Source: Deltaproteobacteria bacterium (GTDB lineage: Bacteria; Myxococcota_A; Polyangia; Polyangiales; Polyangiaceae). Taken from it: 32,525 nt of DNA. Under the pieces are notes generated by a model. It searched no databases and was not told the origin of the DNA. It saw nothing but the letters and a program-made list of their open reading frames with translations. Shown here one piece after another: positions 8,450 to 16,748 of the stretch. Both the position numbers and the translations under genes were made by a program. The DNA lies in the NCBI GenBank assembly GCA_016218915.1, contig JACRCQ010000017.1:1-32525 (forward strand), read 5' to 3'. Every line of letters starts with the position of its first letter. Position 1 is the stretch's first letter.

Positions 8450-9018
8450 TGATCCTCCGGCCCGAAGTATTGCTTGGGGCACGTCTTCATCCGACGCTCG
8501 AGCACGTCGATCTCGTCACGCAGCACGGTCACCTCGGCATCCACCACCTTGGTGCCGATGTTCTGCTCGCCGAGCAGGTCCACGGAGTTGAGGTAGCGTC
8601 GCTCCAGGGATTGCTTGGTAGCCGAGGCCCAGTCCAGGGCGGAACGCGCAGCTCTTGCGCAAGGCTCCGCGACGGACGCGACCTTCCCCTGGGATTCGTC
8701 GAGCGCTTCCTTGGCCGCAGCCATGCGAGGCGTGTCGTCCCCTGCTTCGAGTCTGGCCACCACGACCCACATCCGAGCCATGATCAGCTGGGTGAAGGGG
8801 TTCTTCTCGTGGTCATACGACGCGCTCATGGGGTCGCGATCGCGGTTGTAGGCGGTCGCTGCGGGTTTGGAGATGGAAGCAGAAGGGGCGGGTGGGGGAG
8901 GAGCGGGCGGGGCCACCGGAGGCGGGGGCGGGCCGCAAGCAGCAAGGGCCGCAGCGGCTGCGCCTGCGAGACCTGCGATGGACAACCAGCGAGACAGGTG
9001 GCGAGGGAGGGTCATCAT
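8446..9018 (-). CDS. Small proline-rich lipoprotein of a transporter operon
   Basis: 190 aa, function unknown. The signal peptide ends in a lipobox, LAAC, with C28 as lipidation site. A Pro/Ala-rich linker follows (about residues 29-48). The rest is helical, with a charged, coiled-coil-prone C-terminal third (VTVLRDEIDVLERRMK). Two further cysteines, in EPCARAA and KTCPKQY, could pair. Two ATGs, 9018 and 9015, are adjacent; I take 9018 because it gives the ATGA overlap with the upstream MFS stop. Being sandwiched between two transporter genes with overlaps at both ends suggests a periplasmic or membrane-tethered accessory of one or both carriers. That role is inferred from context only. Confidence 0.8.
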   Translation of the reverse strand: MMTLPRHLSRWLSIAGLAGAAAAALAACGPPPPPVAPPAPPPPAPSASISKPAATAYNRDRDPMSASYDHEKNPFTQLIMARMWVVVARLEAGDDTPRMAAAKEALDESQGKVASVAEPCARAARSALDWASATKQSLERRYLNSVDLLGEQNIGTKVVDAEVTVLRDEIDVLERRMKTCPKQYFGPEDQ

Positions 9019-10436
9019 GCGGCCTTGGTCTTGAAGTCCTTGCCGAGCCAGCCTTTGGCAAGAAGCAGGATTACGCTCGAAGACACCGCGATAACGCCGT
9101 ACCAGAACCACATGCGCTCGGGGTGGAGCTCGCCGCCCTTCTCAGGTACATAGTGCGCAAGGAACCAGCCCGAGTATACGCTGGTGACCATCTTGGTCAG
9201 GACCCACGGGAACTGCGCGACGCCCATGTACTCGCCGGTACGCCCCTCGGGCGCGATCTCGGCCGCGTATTGCAGGAAGCGCGGCTGCCACATCGCTTCA
9301 CCGAGCGTGGTGAAAACCAGATAGCCGGCCAGAAGCCAGATATTGGTTCCCATCGCCAGGAGGAACGTGGGGACCGCCATCACCAGCGTGCCCCAGATCA
9401 TCATGTTGTAGACCTTCGCCTTCTCGGTGAATGCAGTCACGATCGGTACGAGGACGAAGATCAGAAGCGGATTGAAGTTGGAGGCGGCCTCGAAGTTGTC
9501 GCCCATCCAGGTGCCCCGGTACGAGCGCTCGACGTACATCGGAATCGTGAGCCAGTTGTGGGCAAACAAGGTCTGGACCGGGATCAACGCGAAGATGAAG
9601 AAGGAGAACTTGGCATCCGCCAGAGGGTGGTTCCTGAGCCACCTTCCCATCGAGAAGGGCTCCTTGGGCTTGTCCTTCTTGTCCTCTTGCTTCTTGTCGT
9701 CCGAACCTCCCCCTTCCTTGGCTCGCGCAGCCTTGATCTCGTCAATCGTCCTATTGACGACCTTCTTCGACAAGATGAGGTAGGTGAGAATCAACCCTGT
9801 CGATGCGATGCCCACGTAGACCCAGAATGAGCCGGCAATTCCCACGCGTTGACGAATCGGGCCAAAAAAGGTCGGCAGCCAGCCGCCGAGATTCATCAAT
9901 GCGTAGAGCATGGCGTACCCCATGCCCGAGGTCTTCTCGGTCGTGAATTGACGCACGGCTGCATACGCCGCCGGCTGATACATGCCGTATCCGAGGACCA
10001 CGATGAGCATTCCCAAGAGCGCTGCGATCAAGACGCCGTATTTCACCAGCAGCGCCGAGACGGAGAACACTCCGCTGGCTGCCAACGCCGGACCGCCGGC
10101 GAGAAGCATGCGGCCAACGATCATCAGCGCAAGCGACGCGAGCAAGGCAATGCGCACCCCCCACTTGTCTGCGAGCCCTCCCATGAAGACCATCGAAAGC
10201 GTGATGCCCCAAGTCAGCACGCCAACCATGCGCCCTGCCCATACGTCGTCGAGCCCGGCGTACTTGTTGAAGTACATGGCCAGGTAGGTCAGCATCCCGA
10301 AGTAGACGAATCCCTCGATCAGGTAGCCGACGTTGATGCCCCAGAGCGCGCGGGGCGCGTGCACGAGATCGATGAATGGCTGGACGATCTCCTTGAGCGG
10401 ATTTGGCTTCTTCTCCGGCACATTCGTGGTGCTCAA
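9015..10436 (-). CDS. MFS transporter, POT-like paralog
   Basis: 473 aa, polytopic inner-membrane carrier. MFS motif A is clear: GGLADKWGVRIAL near residue 88. TM1 (YLIEGFVYFGML) is arranged like POT proteins but lacks the full ExxERxxYY, so it may be a divergent or uncoupled relative. The central cytoplasmic loop is highly charged (a Lys/Asp/Glu-rich run ending DKPKEP) between the two six-helix halves. The start is TTG at 10436, decided by GGAGG five bases upstream. It is the first gene of the operon with the lipoprotein and the second transporter. Substrate unknown. Confidence 0.82.
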   Translation of the reverse strand: MSTTNVPEKKPNPLKEIVQPFIDLVHAPRALWGINVGYLIEGFVYFGMLTYLAMYFNKYAGLDDVWAGRMVGVLTWGITLSMVFMGGLADKWGVRIALLASLALMIVGRMLLAGGPALAASGVFSVSALLVKYGVLIAALLGMLIVVLGYGMYQPAAYAAVRQFTTEKTSGMGYAMLYALMNLGGWLPTFFGPIRQRVGIAGSFWVYVGIASTGLILTYLILSKKVVNRTIDEIKAARAKEGGGSDDKKQEDKKDKPKEPFSMGRWLRNHPLADAKFSFFIFALIPVQTLFAHNWLTIPMYVERSYRGTWMGDNFEAASNFNPLLIFVLVPIVTAFTEKAKVYNMMIWGTLVMAVPTFLLAMGTNIWLLAGYLVFTTLGEAMWQPRFLQYAAEIAPEGRTGEYMGVAQFPWVLTKMVTSVYSGWFLAHYVPEKGGELHPERMWFWYGVIAVSSSVILLLAKGWLGKDFKTKAA

Positions 10437-10543
10437 GGGGACCTCCGGCAGACGTGTTTGTGACGCGGGCGCGCATTGTGCCAGAGCGCTCGGGTAATGT
10501 CAGTACGTTCGTCGATCGGCGCGAACCGGAGCCGCGTGCGGGT

Positions 10544-12226
10544 TTACATCCCCCCGCAACCTTCGCCAGCGTCCAGCTTCGTCCCGGCACCCCCTTCTGC
10601 CTTGCCGCCCGCTTCCTTCCCTCGTCCCGCGTCCCCAACCCCGCCGTCCCGCCGCCCCTTCTTCGAGATCGTGGCAAACCCGTGCAGCGTGCTCCAGTAC
10701 ACGTCCGTCTCATCCACCGCGATGCGCGCTCCAGACGCAACCTCCGCTGCAATCAACACCGGCGTGCCCCCTGCCTTCGGAACCTGGTACACCGCAGGCT
10801 TGCCTGCTGTCGTCTCGTCGATGAACCACACCGACGTCCCGTCCACCGCCAGATCGCTCACCGTCATCTCCGCGCCGCTCGCAATCGTGACCGGCGTTCC
10901 CCCGGACTTGCCCACCCTCTGCAGCACGTTGCGCGTTCCCGCCTCCCCGGCCCAGTACAACGTGTCCGCGTCCGCCACGACCACCTGCGCCTTGACCGTC
11001 GCCGAGGTCACCGGCGATGCGATGCCTCCCTTGCGAGGCGCCATCAGCAGCGTTCCCGCATTCCAGTCGGACCAATAGACCTGCTTGCCGTCCGATACGA
11101 CCGATCGCGACGTGTTGTTGAACCCTTCGATCTCGATTTCACCTCCATCCGGACCGATCGCGAACACCGAGGAATACCCCTCCGCATACGCCGTCTTGCC
11201 CCCGACCGGCAGAGGCGGGTCTGCGAGGTACACCACGCCCGCGTCGTCCACGATCGGAGAGCCCGCGCGCACGTGCAGACGCGCCAGGCGCACCATGTCC
11301 CCTCCCTTCTTGGGGATTCTGAACAGCGATGCCGTGCGGCTGCTTCCTCCCCTGCCATCTGTGGTGACGTACACGTTCGCGGCGTCGATCGCGATCCCGG
11401 TCGCCTCGTCGATTCCCGACGCAAGGTCTTGTGGCTCCCCGCCTTGTTTCGACTGTCTCCGGAGCTTGCCCTGGGACCTGTCCGCCCAGTACACGTGCGT
11501 GGCATCGAGCGCGATCGGTCCTGGACGCTCCAGTGCGCCCGAGGTCTGCTGCGTCGTCTTGGTCGACGGGGGAAGGGTGTAGCTCGGGGGCGTGTACGAG
11601 CCCGGCCCTGAGCTCGATTTGGCCACGATCTTGATGATGCCGAGGATGACAGCGAGCACCACGCCGATGTGCAACGCCGGCTTCGCCTTCTTGCCTTCCG
11701 GCAGAAAGGAGCGTCGCTGCGACGGCGGCGGTGCCGAGTCGCGCGCTGACGCCACAGGCGCAGTGACAGGTGACGCGGGCTTTGGCGCAGCGGGCTTCGG
11801 CTTCTTCTTCGGAGCTGGCGCAGGGGCGTCGACCACCGCAGGCGCGCTGATCTCCAGACGCTTGCCCGCGATCGAAAGCGCCTCGCGCGCAAAGGGCTCG
11901 CGCTCGGCCCACGCGTTGGCGTGTCCGACGTCGACGCGCCGTCCATCCTGCACGCAGGCCATGGTGTGCGAGCCCTGGGAGTAGAAGCGCGCGAATTTGT
12001 TTTCCTGGGACACGAGCAGCAGCCCGGGCGCATCCTCGCCCTCTCGCGTCACGGCCAGCACGAACGCGATGGCTGCTGTCCCCGTGGCCATCACCTCGCC
12101 CACCAGCACAGCGATGTGCGGACCGATCCGGTATCTTTGCAGCACCTTTCCGCCTGTGAAGCCAATGCCCGCCTTGGCCGCTGCGCGCGTGATCGATTCG
12201 AGGGTCTCGGTGTCCTGCTCGGTCAT
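10544..12226 (-). CDS. Membrane-anchored seven-repeat beta-propeller-like protein
   Basis: 560 aa, function unknown. An N-terminal cytoplasmic domain (1-125) is followed by a Pro/Ala/Lys linker (about 130-180) and one membrane segment (about 184-202). The large external part carries seven recurring D-x-x-x-[VL]-[YW]-W-like units: DATHVYWAD, DAANVYVTTD, DDAGVVYLAD, DGKQVYWSD, DADTLYWAG, DGTSVWFID and DETDVYWST. This is the pattern of a beta-propeller of the DUF5050/NHL kind, with about 45 residues per blade. The tail is Gly/Lys-rich and ends GCGGM. The topology suggests a sensor or scaffold with a cytoplasmic head, but no catalytic motif is visible. The ATG at 12226 has no Shine-Dalgarno sequence. 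Confidence 0.75.
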   Translation of the reverse strand: MTEQDTETLESITRAAAKAGIGFTGGKVLQRYRIGPHIAVLVGEVMATGTAAIAFVLAVTREGEDAPGLLLVSQENKFARFYSQGSHTMACVQDGRRVDVGHANAWAEREPFAREALSIAGKRLEISAPAVVDAPAPAPKKKPKPAAPKPASPVTAPVASARDSAPPPSQRRSFLPEGKKAKPALHIGVVLAVILGIIKIVAKSSSGPGSYTPPSYTLPPSTKTTQQTSGALERPGPIALDATHVYWADRSQGKLRRQSKQGGEPQDLASGIDEATGIAIDAANVYVTTDGRGGSSRTASLFRIPKKGGDMVRLARLHVRAGSPIVDDAGVVYLADPPLPVGGKTAYAEGYSSVFAIGPDGGEIEIEGFNNTSRSVVSDGKQVYWSDWNAGTLLMAPRKGGIASPVTSATVKAQVVVADADTLYWAGEAGTRNVLQRVGKSGGTPVTIASGAEMTVSDLAVDGTSVWFIDETTAGKPAVYQVPKAGGTPVLIAAEVASGARIAVDETDVYWSTLHGFATISKKGRRDGGVGDAGRGKEAGGKAEGGAGTKLDAGEGCGGM

Positions 12227-12234
12227 CGCTGCGA

Positions 12235-12240
12235 ACTATA
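12235..12240 (-). promoter_or_regulatory. Candidate -10 box for the propeller gene
   Basis: TATAGT reads on the minus strand and ends nine bases before the ATG at 12226. A start seven bases further on would leave a leader of about two bases. No good -35 is visible, and no Shine-Dalgarno sequence lies between. Confidence 0.3.
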
Positions 12241-12260
12241 CTACGCTCCTGCTTCCCGGG

Positions 12261-12289
12261 TTGTGAAAGCAGGCGGCTTTCGGTATGTA
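12261..12289 (+). promoter_or_regulatory. Candidate promoter giving a leaderless mRNA
   Basis: TTGTGA (12261-12266), a 17-base spacer, then TATGTA (12284-12289). The predicted start falls at or next to the ATG at 12297. No ribosome-binding site precedes that ATG, which fits leaderless translation. Confidence 0.4.
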
Positions 12290-12296
12290 GACTCCC

Positions 12297-13031
12297 ATGT
12301 GCTGGAATGGTTGGGCAAGCTCCGCCGTCGCAATCGCCGGCTTCTCGAGCGCCTACTTCCTACGGAAGAAGGGGCAGCCCAAGGAGATCTACATCCCCCC
12401 TGCGTACTTCGTCCTGATGGAAGGCTTGCAGGCGGTCACCTATACAGTCGTCGGAAGCTGCGGCAATCCGATCAACACCCTTCTCACCGATCTCGCCATC
12501 GTCCACATCTCGTTCCAGCCGTTCTTCATCAACATGCTCGGCATGGAGTTCATCGATCCGCAGGTCAAGCAGCGAATCAAGAAGTACGTCTATGCGATAT
12601 GCGCTCTCACCGCGGCGTTCTGCCTGCTACGCCTGGTGCCAGCGCCAGGATTGCTGGGACGCTGCGAGCTGGGGACGCCGATGTGCAGCCACCTGGAGAC
12701 GTGCGCCTATCGTGGCCAATGGCACATTGGCTGGCATGTGCTGCTCAATGGATTCAACGAGCGCTGGCGGTGGTACGTATTTGCCGGGTTCCTGGTGCCG
12801 ATCGTGTACGGCTCGTGGAAGTGGTCCCTCTACCACTACATCGTGGGGCCCTTCCTCGCGAGCCTGACTACCACCGACGTCAACGAGCGCCCCGCGGTCT
12901 GGTGCCTGCTCAGCACGTGCATCATCGCGCTGCTGGTCAATACCCGCGTACGAAACTACGTGTACGTCAAGCGCTGGTACCTGTGGAAGTACGCGCGACC
13001 CCGGGGGCTGGTGGAGGAGCCGGCTCCGTAG
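12297..13031 (+). CDS. DUF5765-like multi-pass membrane protein
   Basis: 244 aa. It opens with MCWNGWAS, like the MCWS-type N-terminus I associate with DUF5765, and has a central HISFQPFFINM motif. About six hydrophobic stretches indicate an integral inner-membrane protein. Conserved-looking polar residues (ME in FVLMEGLQA, HISFQPFF, HIGWHVLLN) lie inside membrane segments, which could mark a cofactor or metal site, but no function is known to me. It is divergent from the propeller gene and 50 bases upstream of the reductase gene, so it may be co-transcribed with the latter. The family assignment rests on memory of the motif pattern and needs a profile search. Confidence 0.7.
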   Translation: MCWNGWASSAVAIAGFSSAYFLRKKGQPKEIYIPPAYFVLMEGLQAVTYTVVGSCGNPINTLLTDLAIVHISFQPFFINMLGMEFIDPQVKQRIKKYVYAICALTAAFCLLRLVPAPGLLGRCELGTPMCSHLETCAYRGQWHIGWHVLLNGFNERWRWYVFAGFLVPIVYGSWKWSLYHYIVGPFLASLTTTDVNERPAVWCLLSTCIIALLVNTRVRNYVYVKRWYLWKYARPRGLVEEPAP

Positions 13032-13081
13032 TTGAGCGCCCCCCCTTGCGAAGAGCCGAGCGCGTCCCCAGGTAGGACGCC

Positions 13082-13729
13082 ATGACCACCATCGGAATCA
13101 TCGGCGCAGGGCACATCGGCAGCCAGGTCGCACGGCTCGCGATCAAGAGCGGCTATGACGTCGTGATCAGCAACTCGCGCGGACCGGAGACCCTGTCCGC
13201 GCTCATCCAGGAGCTGGGCCCCAAGGCGTGCGCTGCCACGCCCCTCGAAGCAGCCAAAGCCGGAGACGTCGTGGTGGTCACGGTGCCGCTCAAGAGCTAC
13301 CGCGCGGTCCCGGTCGAGCCCCTGGCCGGCAAGATCGTAATCGACACGAACAACTACTATCCACAGCGCGACGGGCACATTCCTGAGCTGGACAACGAGT
13401 CGACCACCACCTCCGAGCTGCTGCAGAATCACCTGCCGACTTCCAAGGTCGTCAAGGCGTTCAACCACATCTATGCCGCAGAGCTGACCACCCACGGGCA
13501 GCCTGCAGGCTCGAAGAATCGACGCGCCCTGGTGATTGCGGGCGACGACGCCCAGGCCAAGGCGACCGTGACCCATCTGCTCGATCAGTTCGGCTTTGAC
13601 ACGGTCGATGCCGGTCCGCTCAAGGAAGGGTGGCGCATCCAGCGTGACACGCCCGGATATGGACCGCGCCGCACCGCTGAGGAGCTGCGCCGCGATCTTG
13701 CGGCGGCCAGGCGCTACGCGGACATGTAG
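13082..13729 (+). CDS. NADP oxidoreductase, F420-dependent-reductase family
   Basis: 215 aa Rossmann-fold protein. The N-terminus TIGIIGAGHIGSQVARLA is the dinucleotide loop, and ISNSRGPETL provides the Ser/Arg pair that grips the NADP 2'-phosphate. The family (NpdG-like) includes NADPH:F420 oxidoreductases, and many bacterial members use other acceptors. VVVVTVPLKS and VVKAFNHIYA follow the family pattern. Whether this organism makes F420 cannot be told from the window. An AGG lies upstream of the ATG at 13082. Cytoplasmic. It ends one base from the convergent rhomboid gene. Confidence 0.8.
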   Translation: MTTIGIIGAGHIGSQVARLAIKSGYDVVISNSRGPETLSALIQELGPKACAATPLEAAKAGDVVVVTVPLKSYRAVPVEPLAGKIVIDTNNYYPQRDGHIPELDNESTTTSELLQNHLPTSKVVKAFNHIYAAELTTHGQPAGSKNRRALVIAGDDAQAKATVTHLLDQFGFDTVDAGPLKEGWRIQRDTPGYGPRRTAEELRRDLAAARRYADM

Positions 13730-13730
13730 C

Positions 13731-14459
13731 TCAGCGCACCTTTCCGAGCACCGCTCCGAGCGTCATGACGATGCTGAATCCTGCCAGCGCTGCGGGAAAC
13801 GCGATCGCTGCCATGCGCGCAGCGCCTTGCCAGCGGTCGAGCGGCTCGCCCTGATCCATCTTCCTGAGGTTGTCGCGAAGCACCCGGCGCCAGGCGAGGA
13901 CGAACGGCATTCCCACCAGCATCGCAATGGCGTGCCACGTGTTGACCAGGCCGATCAGCCCCAGGACGAACAGCACGACGACCAGCAGGAAGACAGGATC
14001 CTTGAACGCGCGAGCTCGCTCCGTGCGCCAGCCATGGCCGATGAACACAGGCGCGAACACCACGAAAGCCCAGTTGATGTTGGAGATCCCATGGGCATAG
14101 CGATGGAGCCCGATCTTGAGCGCCAGCCCCACGCACCAGCACGCAGCGCACAGGGCACCGAAGCGCCCTGAGCCCAGCACGCGCTCGATCATCGACCCGA
14201 GCACCAGGAAGAAGACCGAGTTGATCACCAGGTGCGCCGTCGTGCCCGGAAATCCTCCACCGTGCACGAAGGTCGTCACCAACGCGTGCCACCAGCGGAT
14301 GTGCGCGTTGTCCGCGTCCTCATGGCCCACGCCCAGGATCAGGTAGTAGCCGCGATCGAAGTACATCGGCAGCGTGGTTGCCACGCAGCCAGCCACGAAC
14401 AGCAGCGTAACCCAGGGCAGGCCCAGCTTCGCACGGAGCAGCGCACGCAAGTTCGTCAT
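13731..14459 (-). CDS. Rhomboid-family intramembrane serine protease
   Basis: 242 aa, six or seven hydrophobic segments. The rhomboid landmarks are present with the right spacing: H76-x3-N80 (HLVIN) in the oxyanion helix, S126 in GISN, and H176 in WHAIAM. The 50-residue steps between them closely match the H150/N154/S201/H254 layout of GlpG. The active-site motif is GISN rather than GxSG, so the residue after the nucleophile is Asn. That could alter the active site but does not remove Ser or His. The ATG at 14459 is preceded by GGGAG. Upstream ORF extension is rejected because it has no rhomboid-like sequence. Substrate unknown. Confidence 0.8.
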   Translation of the reverse strand: MTNLRALLRAKLGLPWVTLLFVAGCVATTLPMYFDRGYYLILGVGHEDADNAHIRWWHALVTTFVHGGGFPGTTAHLVINSVFFLVLGSMIERVLGSGRFGALCAACWCVGLALKIGLHRYAHGISNINWAFVVFAPVFIGHGWRTERARAFKDPVFLLVVVLFVLGLIGLVNTWHAIAMLVGMPFVLAWRRVLRDNLRKMDQGEPLDRWQGAARMAAIAFPAALAGFSIVMTLGAVLGKVR

Positions 14460-14513
14460 GGTTCTTCTCCCGTGTGCTCCATGGATGGGCCTTCCACCAC
14501 TCTCACGGTCGGC

Positions 14514-14560
14514 AACCGTCCGCAACACGCGCCGTCCGCCCCGGGTGAACCGTCCGCAAC
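14514..14560. repeat. 13-base direct repeat in a divergent intergenic region
   Basis: AACCGTCCGCAAC occurs at 14514-14526 and again at 14548-14560, with a partial copy (CCGTCCGC) in between. The start-to-start distance is 34 bases. It lies between the divergent rhomboid gene and the gene at 14591, so it may be a shared regulator site. Confidence 0.4.
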
Positions 14561-14590
14561 GCGATCCAATTCGCACGAGTGCAGGATATC

Positions 14591-15394
14591 ATGAGCGGGA
14601 TGGAGACGCCCCGAAGGCAAGAGGGCCATGATGCGATCGAGCTCCTGCCGTTCGCGAGCATCGATAGGGAGAGGCGGTCGAGTCATCGACTCGTAGGCGC
14701 GTTGCTCGTCGCTCACCTCGCCGTGCTCAGCGGTGGATGGTTCGTTTGGAAGATGACCTCGGCACCCCTGCACGGTGGATACGTCGCGCTGATTGCCGCG
14801 CATGCGCTCCTTACGGCCCTCTTGTTCGCCGTTCATGGGTTGCGCGCGCGGTCCGCGAGGCCCATTCCCCAGAATCGCTCGGTCACGCAACATGGCGAGC
14901 TGGAGCTTGCATGTCGCAGGGCGCCCTCGGAGGACGATCTTCCGACCGCGCGGCTCGCATCCAGACTCGATGCGATGCTCGGGGAGCATGCCCGACGCGC
15001 CTCAGAGGTTCGCCGGCTCACGCGTGAGCTGCAGGACCTTCGAGAATGCGCGCAGGAGGTGATGACGTTGGCGACCGCGACGCCGAGCACGTTGGAGCTC
15101 CAGGCCGTGGTGCAGCCCAACGGAGATGGCTTGCGCTTCGGCTCATGTCGAGCCGGGACTCCAGCCCCCAGCGGATGCGTTGCCCTGGAGCCGCGGACCG
15201 GCCGCGAGCTGGTTGCTGTCGGGGCTGCTGAGATGAACGGGCGCGAGCAGGACGACCTGAATGAGGATCGGGAGCGGGTCGTACTCGTCTCGACTGGGAA
15301 GATAGGCTCGCGGTTTCGCGTGCTGCTGCACAAGATCGGCAACCGGGTTCGCGATACCTCGTCGCTGGAAGCGTGGCGCAGGAAGACGCGGTGA
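14591..15394 (+). CDS. Hypothetical membrane protein with coiled-coil segment
   Basis: 267 aa, not recognised. Two membrane segments lie near residues 35-53 and 62-82 (VGALLVAHLAVLSGGWFVW; YVALIAAHALLTALLFAVHG). A charged helical region follows (about 115-160, LGEHARRASEVRRLTRELQD) and then a mixed C-terminal domain. The start at ATG 14591 has AGGA eight bases upstream; a GTG at 14579 is a weaker alternative. It is divergent from the rhomboid gene. The stop lies directly against the broken beta-helix gene, whose reading frame continues open into this gene's 3' end, so a deletion may have joined the two. No function is proposed. Confidence 0.6.
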   Translation: MSGMETPRRQEGHDAIELLPFASIDRERRSSHRLVGALLVAHLAVLSGGWFVWKMTSAPLHGGYVALIAAHALLTALLFAVHGLRARSARPIPQNRSVTQHGELELACRRAPSEDDLPTARLASRLDAMLGEHARRASEVRRLTRELQDLRECAQEVMTLATATPSTLELQAVVQPNGDGLRFGSCRAGTPAPSGCVALEPRTGRELVAVGAAEMNGREQDDLNEDRERVVLVSTGKIGSRFRVLLHKIGNRVRDTSSLEAWRRKTR

Positions 15395-15395
15395 T

Positions 15396-15972
15396 GGGCT
15401 TGCCAACCGCTCTGCTGTCAGCGTGAACCTCGGTCGGTACAACGATGCAAACAAGGACCTCACTCTCACGGACAACTACCTCGTTGGCGCCACGGAGTTC
15501 CCCAATCCGTGGCAGACCATGACGATCTCCGGCAACACCTTCATTGGCCCCGTGACGGGCGCCATTGATACGTCGCAATACCCAGGCAACGTGTACCTGG
15601 CCGACAAGCCTACAGGTACCAAGGTGTTCGTGCGCGCGAATCGGGAGCAGGCGGGACGTGCCCACGTCATCGTGTACAACTGGGATGGCGCAGACCAGGT
15701 CGAGGTCGATCTGGCTGCCGTGCTCAAGAGCGGTGACGGATTCGAGGTCCGCAACGGGCAGAGCTTCCTGGCTCCCGCGGCTGCAAAGGGAACCTTCGAG
15801 GGCGCGCCGGTATCGCTGCCGGGGCCCTGGCCCCACGGGAAGAGCTTCGCAGTTTGATTCCGGATGTGGCTGCCGCGTCGGCGCGACGATCCCTGCTCGC
15901 AACGCGGGATGGCTCCTGGTCCTGGGGCTCGCGATGCTGGCTCGAAAGCGGCGCTCGGTCGCGACCCCGTAG
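15396..15972 (+). pseudogene. Remnant of a right-handed beta-helix protein with MYXO-CTERM tail
   Basis: The visible frame (first GTG 15423, stop at 15857) encodes the end of a parallel beta-helix protein: TISGNTFIGP-type rungs, then a beta domain (RAHVIVYNWDGADQVEVDL, DGFEVRNGQSFL) common at the C-terminus of such secreted proteins. It stops after KSFAV. The next frame continues at once with SGCGCRVGATIPA, a hydrophobic stretch (AGWLLVLGLAML) and ARKRRSVATP. That is the Cys-containing motif, membrane helix and basic end of a MYXO-CTERM sorting signal. So one base has been lost or gained near 15857, and the 5' end, including the signal peptide, is missing. A sequencing error could explain the frameshift but not the missing front. 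Confidence 0.72.
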
Positions 15973-15976
15973 CCCT

Positions 15977-16654
15977 TCACTCCACAACGACGGACTTGTG
16001 GACCGTGACCGGAGCCCCTGCGAACGCTGGGATGGTGACCTTGCGGAATGTCTGCGCAATGCACGCTCCGACCGGCGTGCCCGCAAATGGGGGGCCCACC
16101 ACGCTCGCGCTCGTCACGCGTCCCGACGGAGCGAAGGTGACTTGGACGCGCCCTGCGCCGGAAGGTCCCCCGGGTTGCTTGCAGGCTGCAGATGCCTTGG
16201 AGGCTTCGCTCAGCGCGGCGAGCGTGGCGCCACGGTCAAACGCAGGGCCCGCATCGCTCACCGGCTCAGGTTCCGTGGGTGCAGGAGGAGCAGGTACGAT
16301 GGGCACGTAGGGTTCGCGCGGCGCTGAGGCAGTGTCAGGCGTGACCGTGACCACGACCGGAGGCGGCGCCGACGACGTGCGGAGCATCAGGAGCGCGCCT
16401 CCCACGATGGTCGCGCATACGATGACGGCTGCGCCCACGATTCCGATGAGCAGCGGCAATGCGCTGGACGTCTGGCCCGGATCCGCAGCGCTCTTGGAAG
16501 CGCGCAGCCATTCGATCTCCTTCTGGATCTGGCGCACGCGCTCGTCCGACCGCGCCTCGGCAGCCTCGCACTCGCTTCGTGCCTTTGCCAGCTCCTCTTC
16601 GAGAGCGCGGATGCGCTCCTGCGCCGCCTGCACGTCGTCCCGATAGATCGACAT
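15977..16654 (-). CDS. Coiled-coil, single-TM protein with AgmX/PglI-type C-terminal domain
   Basis: 225 aa. An N-terminal cytoplasmic coiled coil (about 5-50, charged heptads such as RIRALEEELAKA) is followed by one membrane helix (about 67-91), then a Pro-rich periplasmic linker. The C-terminal domain (about 165-225) reads GRVQVTFAPSGRVTSASV ... FRKVTIPAFAG, with a Cys in GACIAQTF. This matches the AgmX/PglI C-terminal domain, a TonB-C-like fold in myxobacterial motility and envelope proteins. By analogy it may reach across the periplasm to an outer-membrane partner. No motility gene is adjacent. The start ATG at 16654 is not supported by a strong ribosome-binding site. Confidence 0.72.
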   Translation of the reverse strand: MSIYRDDVQAAQERIRALEEELAKARSECEAAEARSDERVRQIQKEIEWLRASKSAADPGQTSSALPLLIGIVGAAVIVCATIVGGALLMLRTSSAPPPVVVTVTPDTASAPREPYVPIVPAPPAPTEPEPVSDAGPAFDRGATLAALSEASKASAACKQPGGPSGAGRVQVTFAPSGRVTSASVVGPPFAGTPVGACIAQTFRKVTIPAFAGAPVTVHKSVVVE

Positions 16655-16748
16655 TAAGGCAGCCTAACGGATCGCGCGCCAGCACTCCAGCCTGCGTCGC
16701 GGCTGGCGGCCATTCCCCGGGGGATTGACGCCTGCTCGTGCGACAAGT

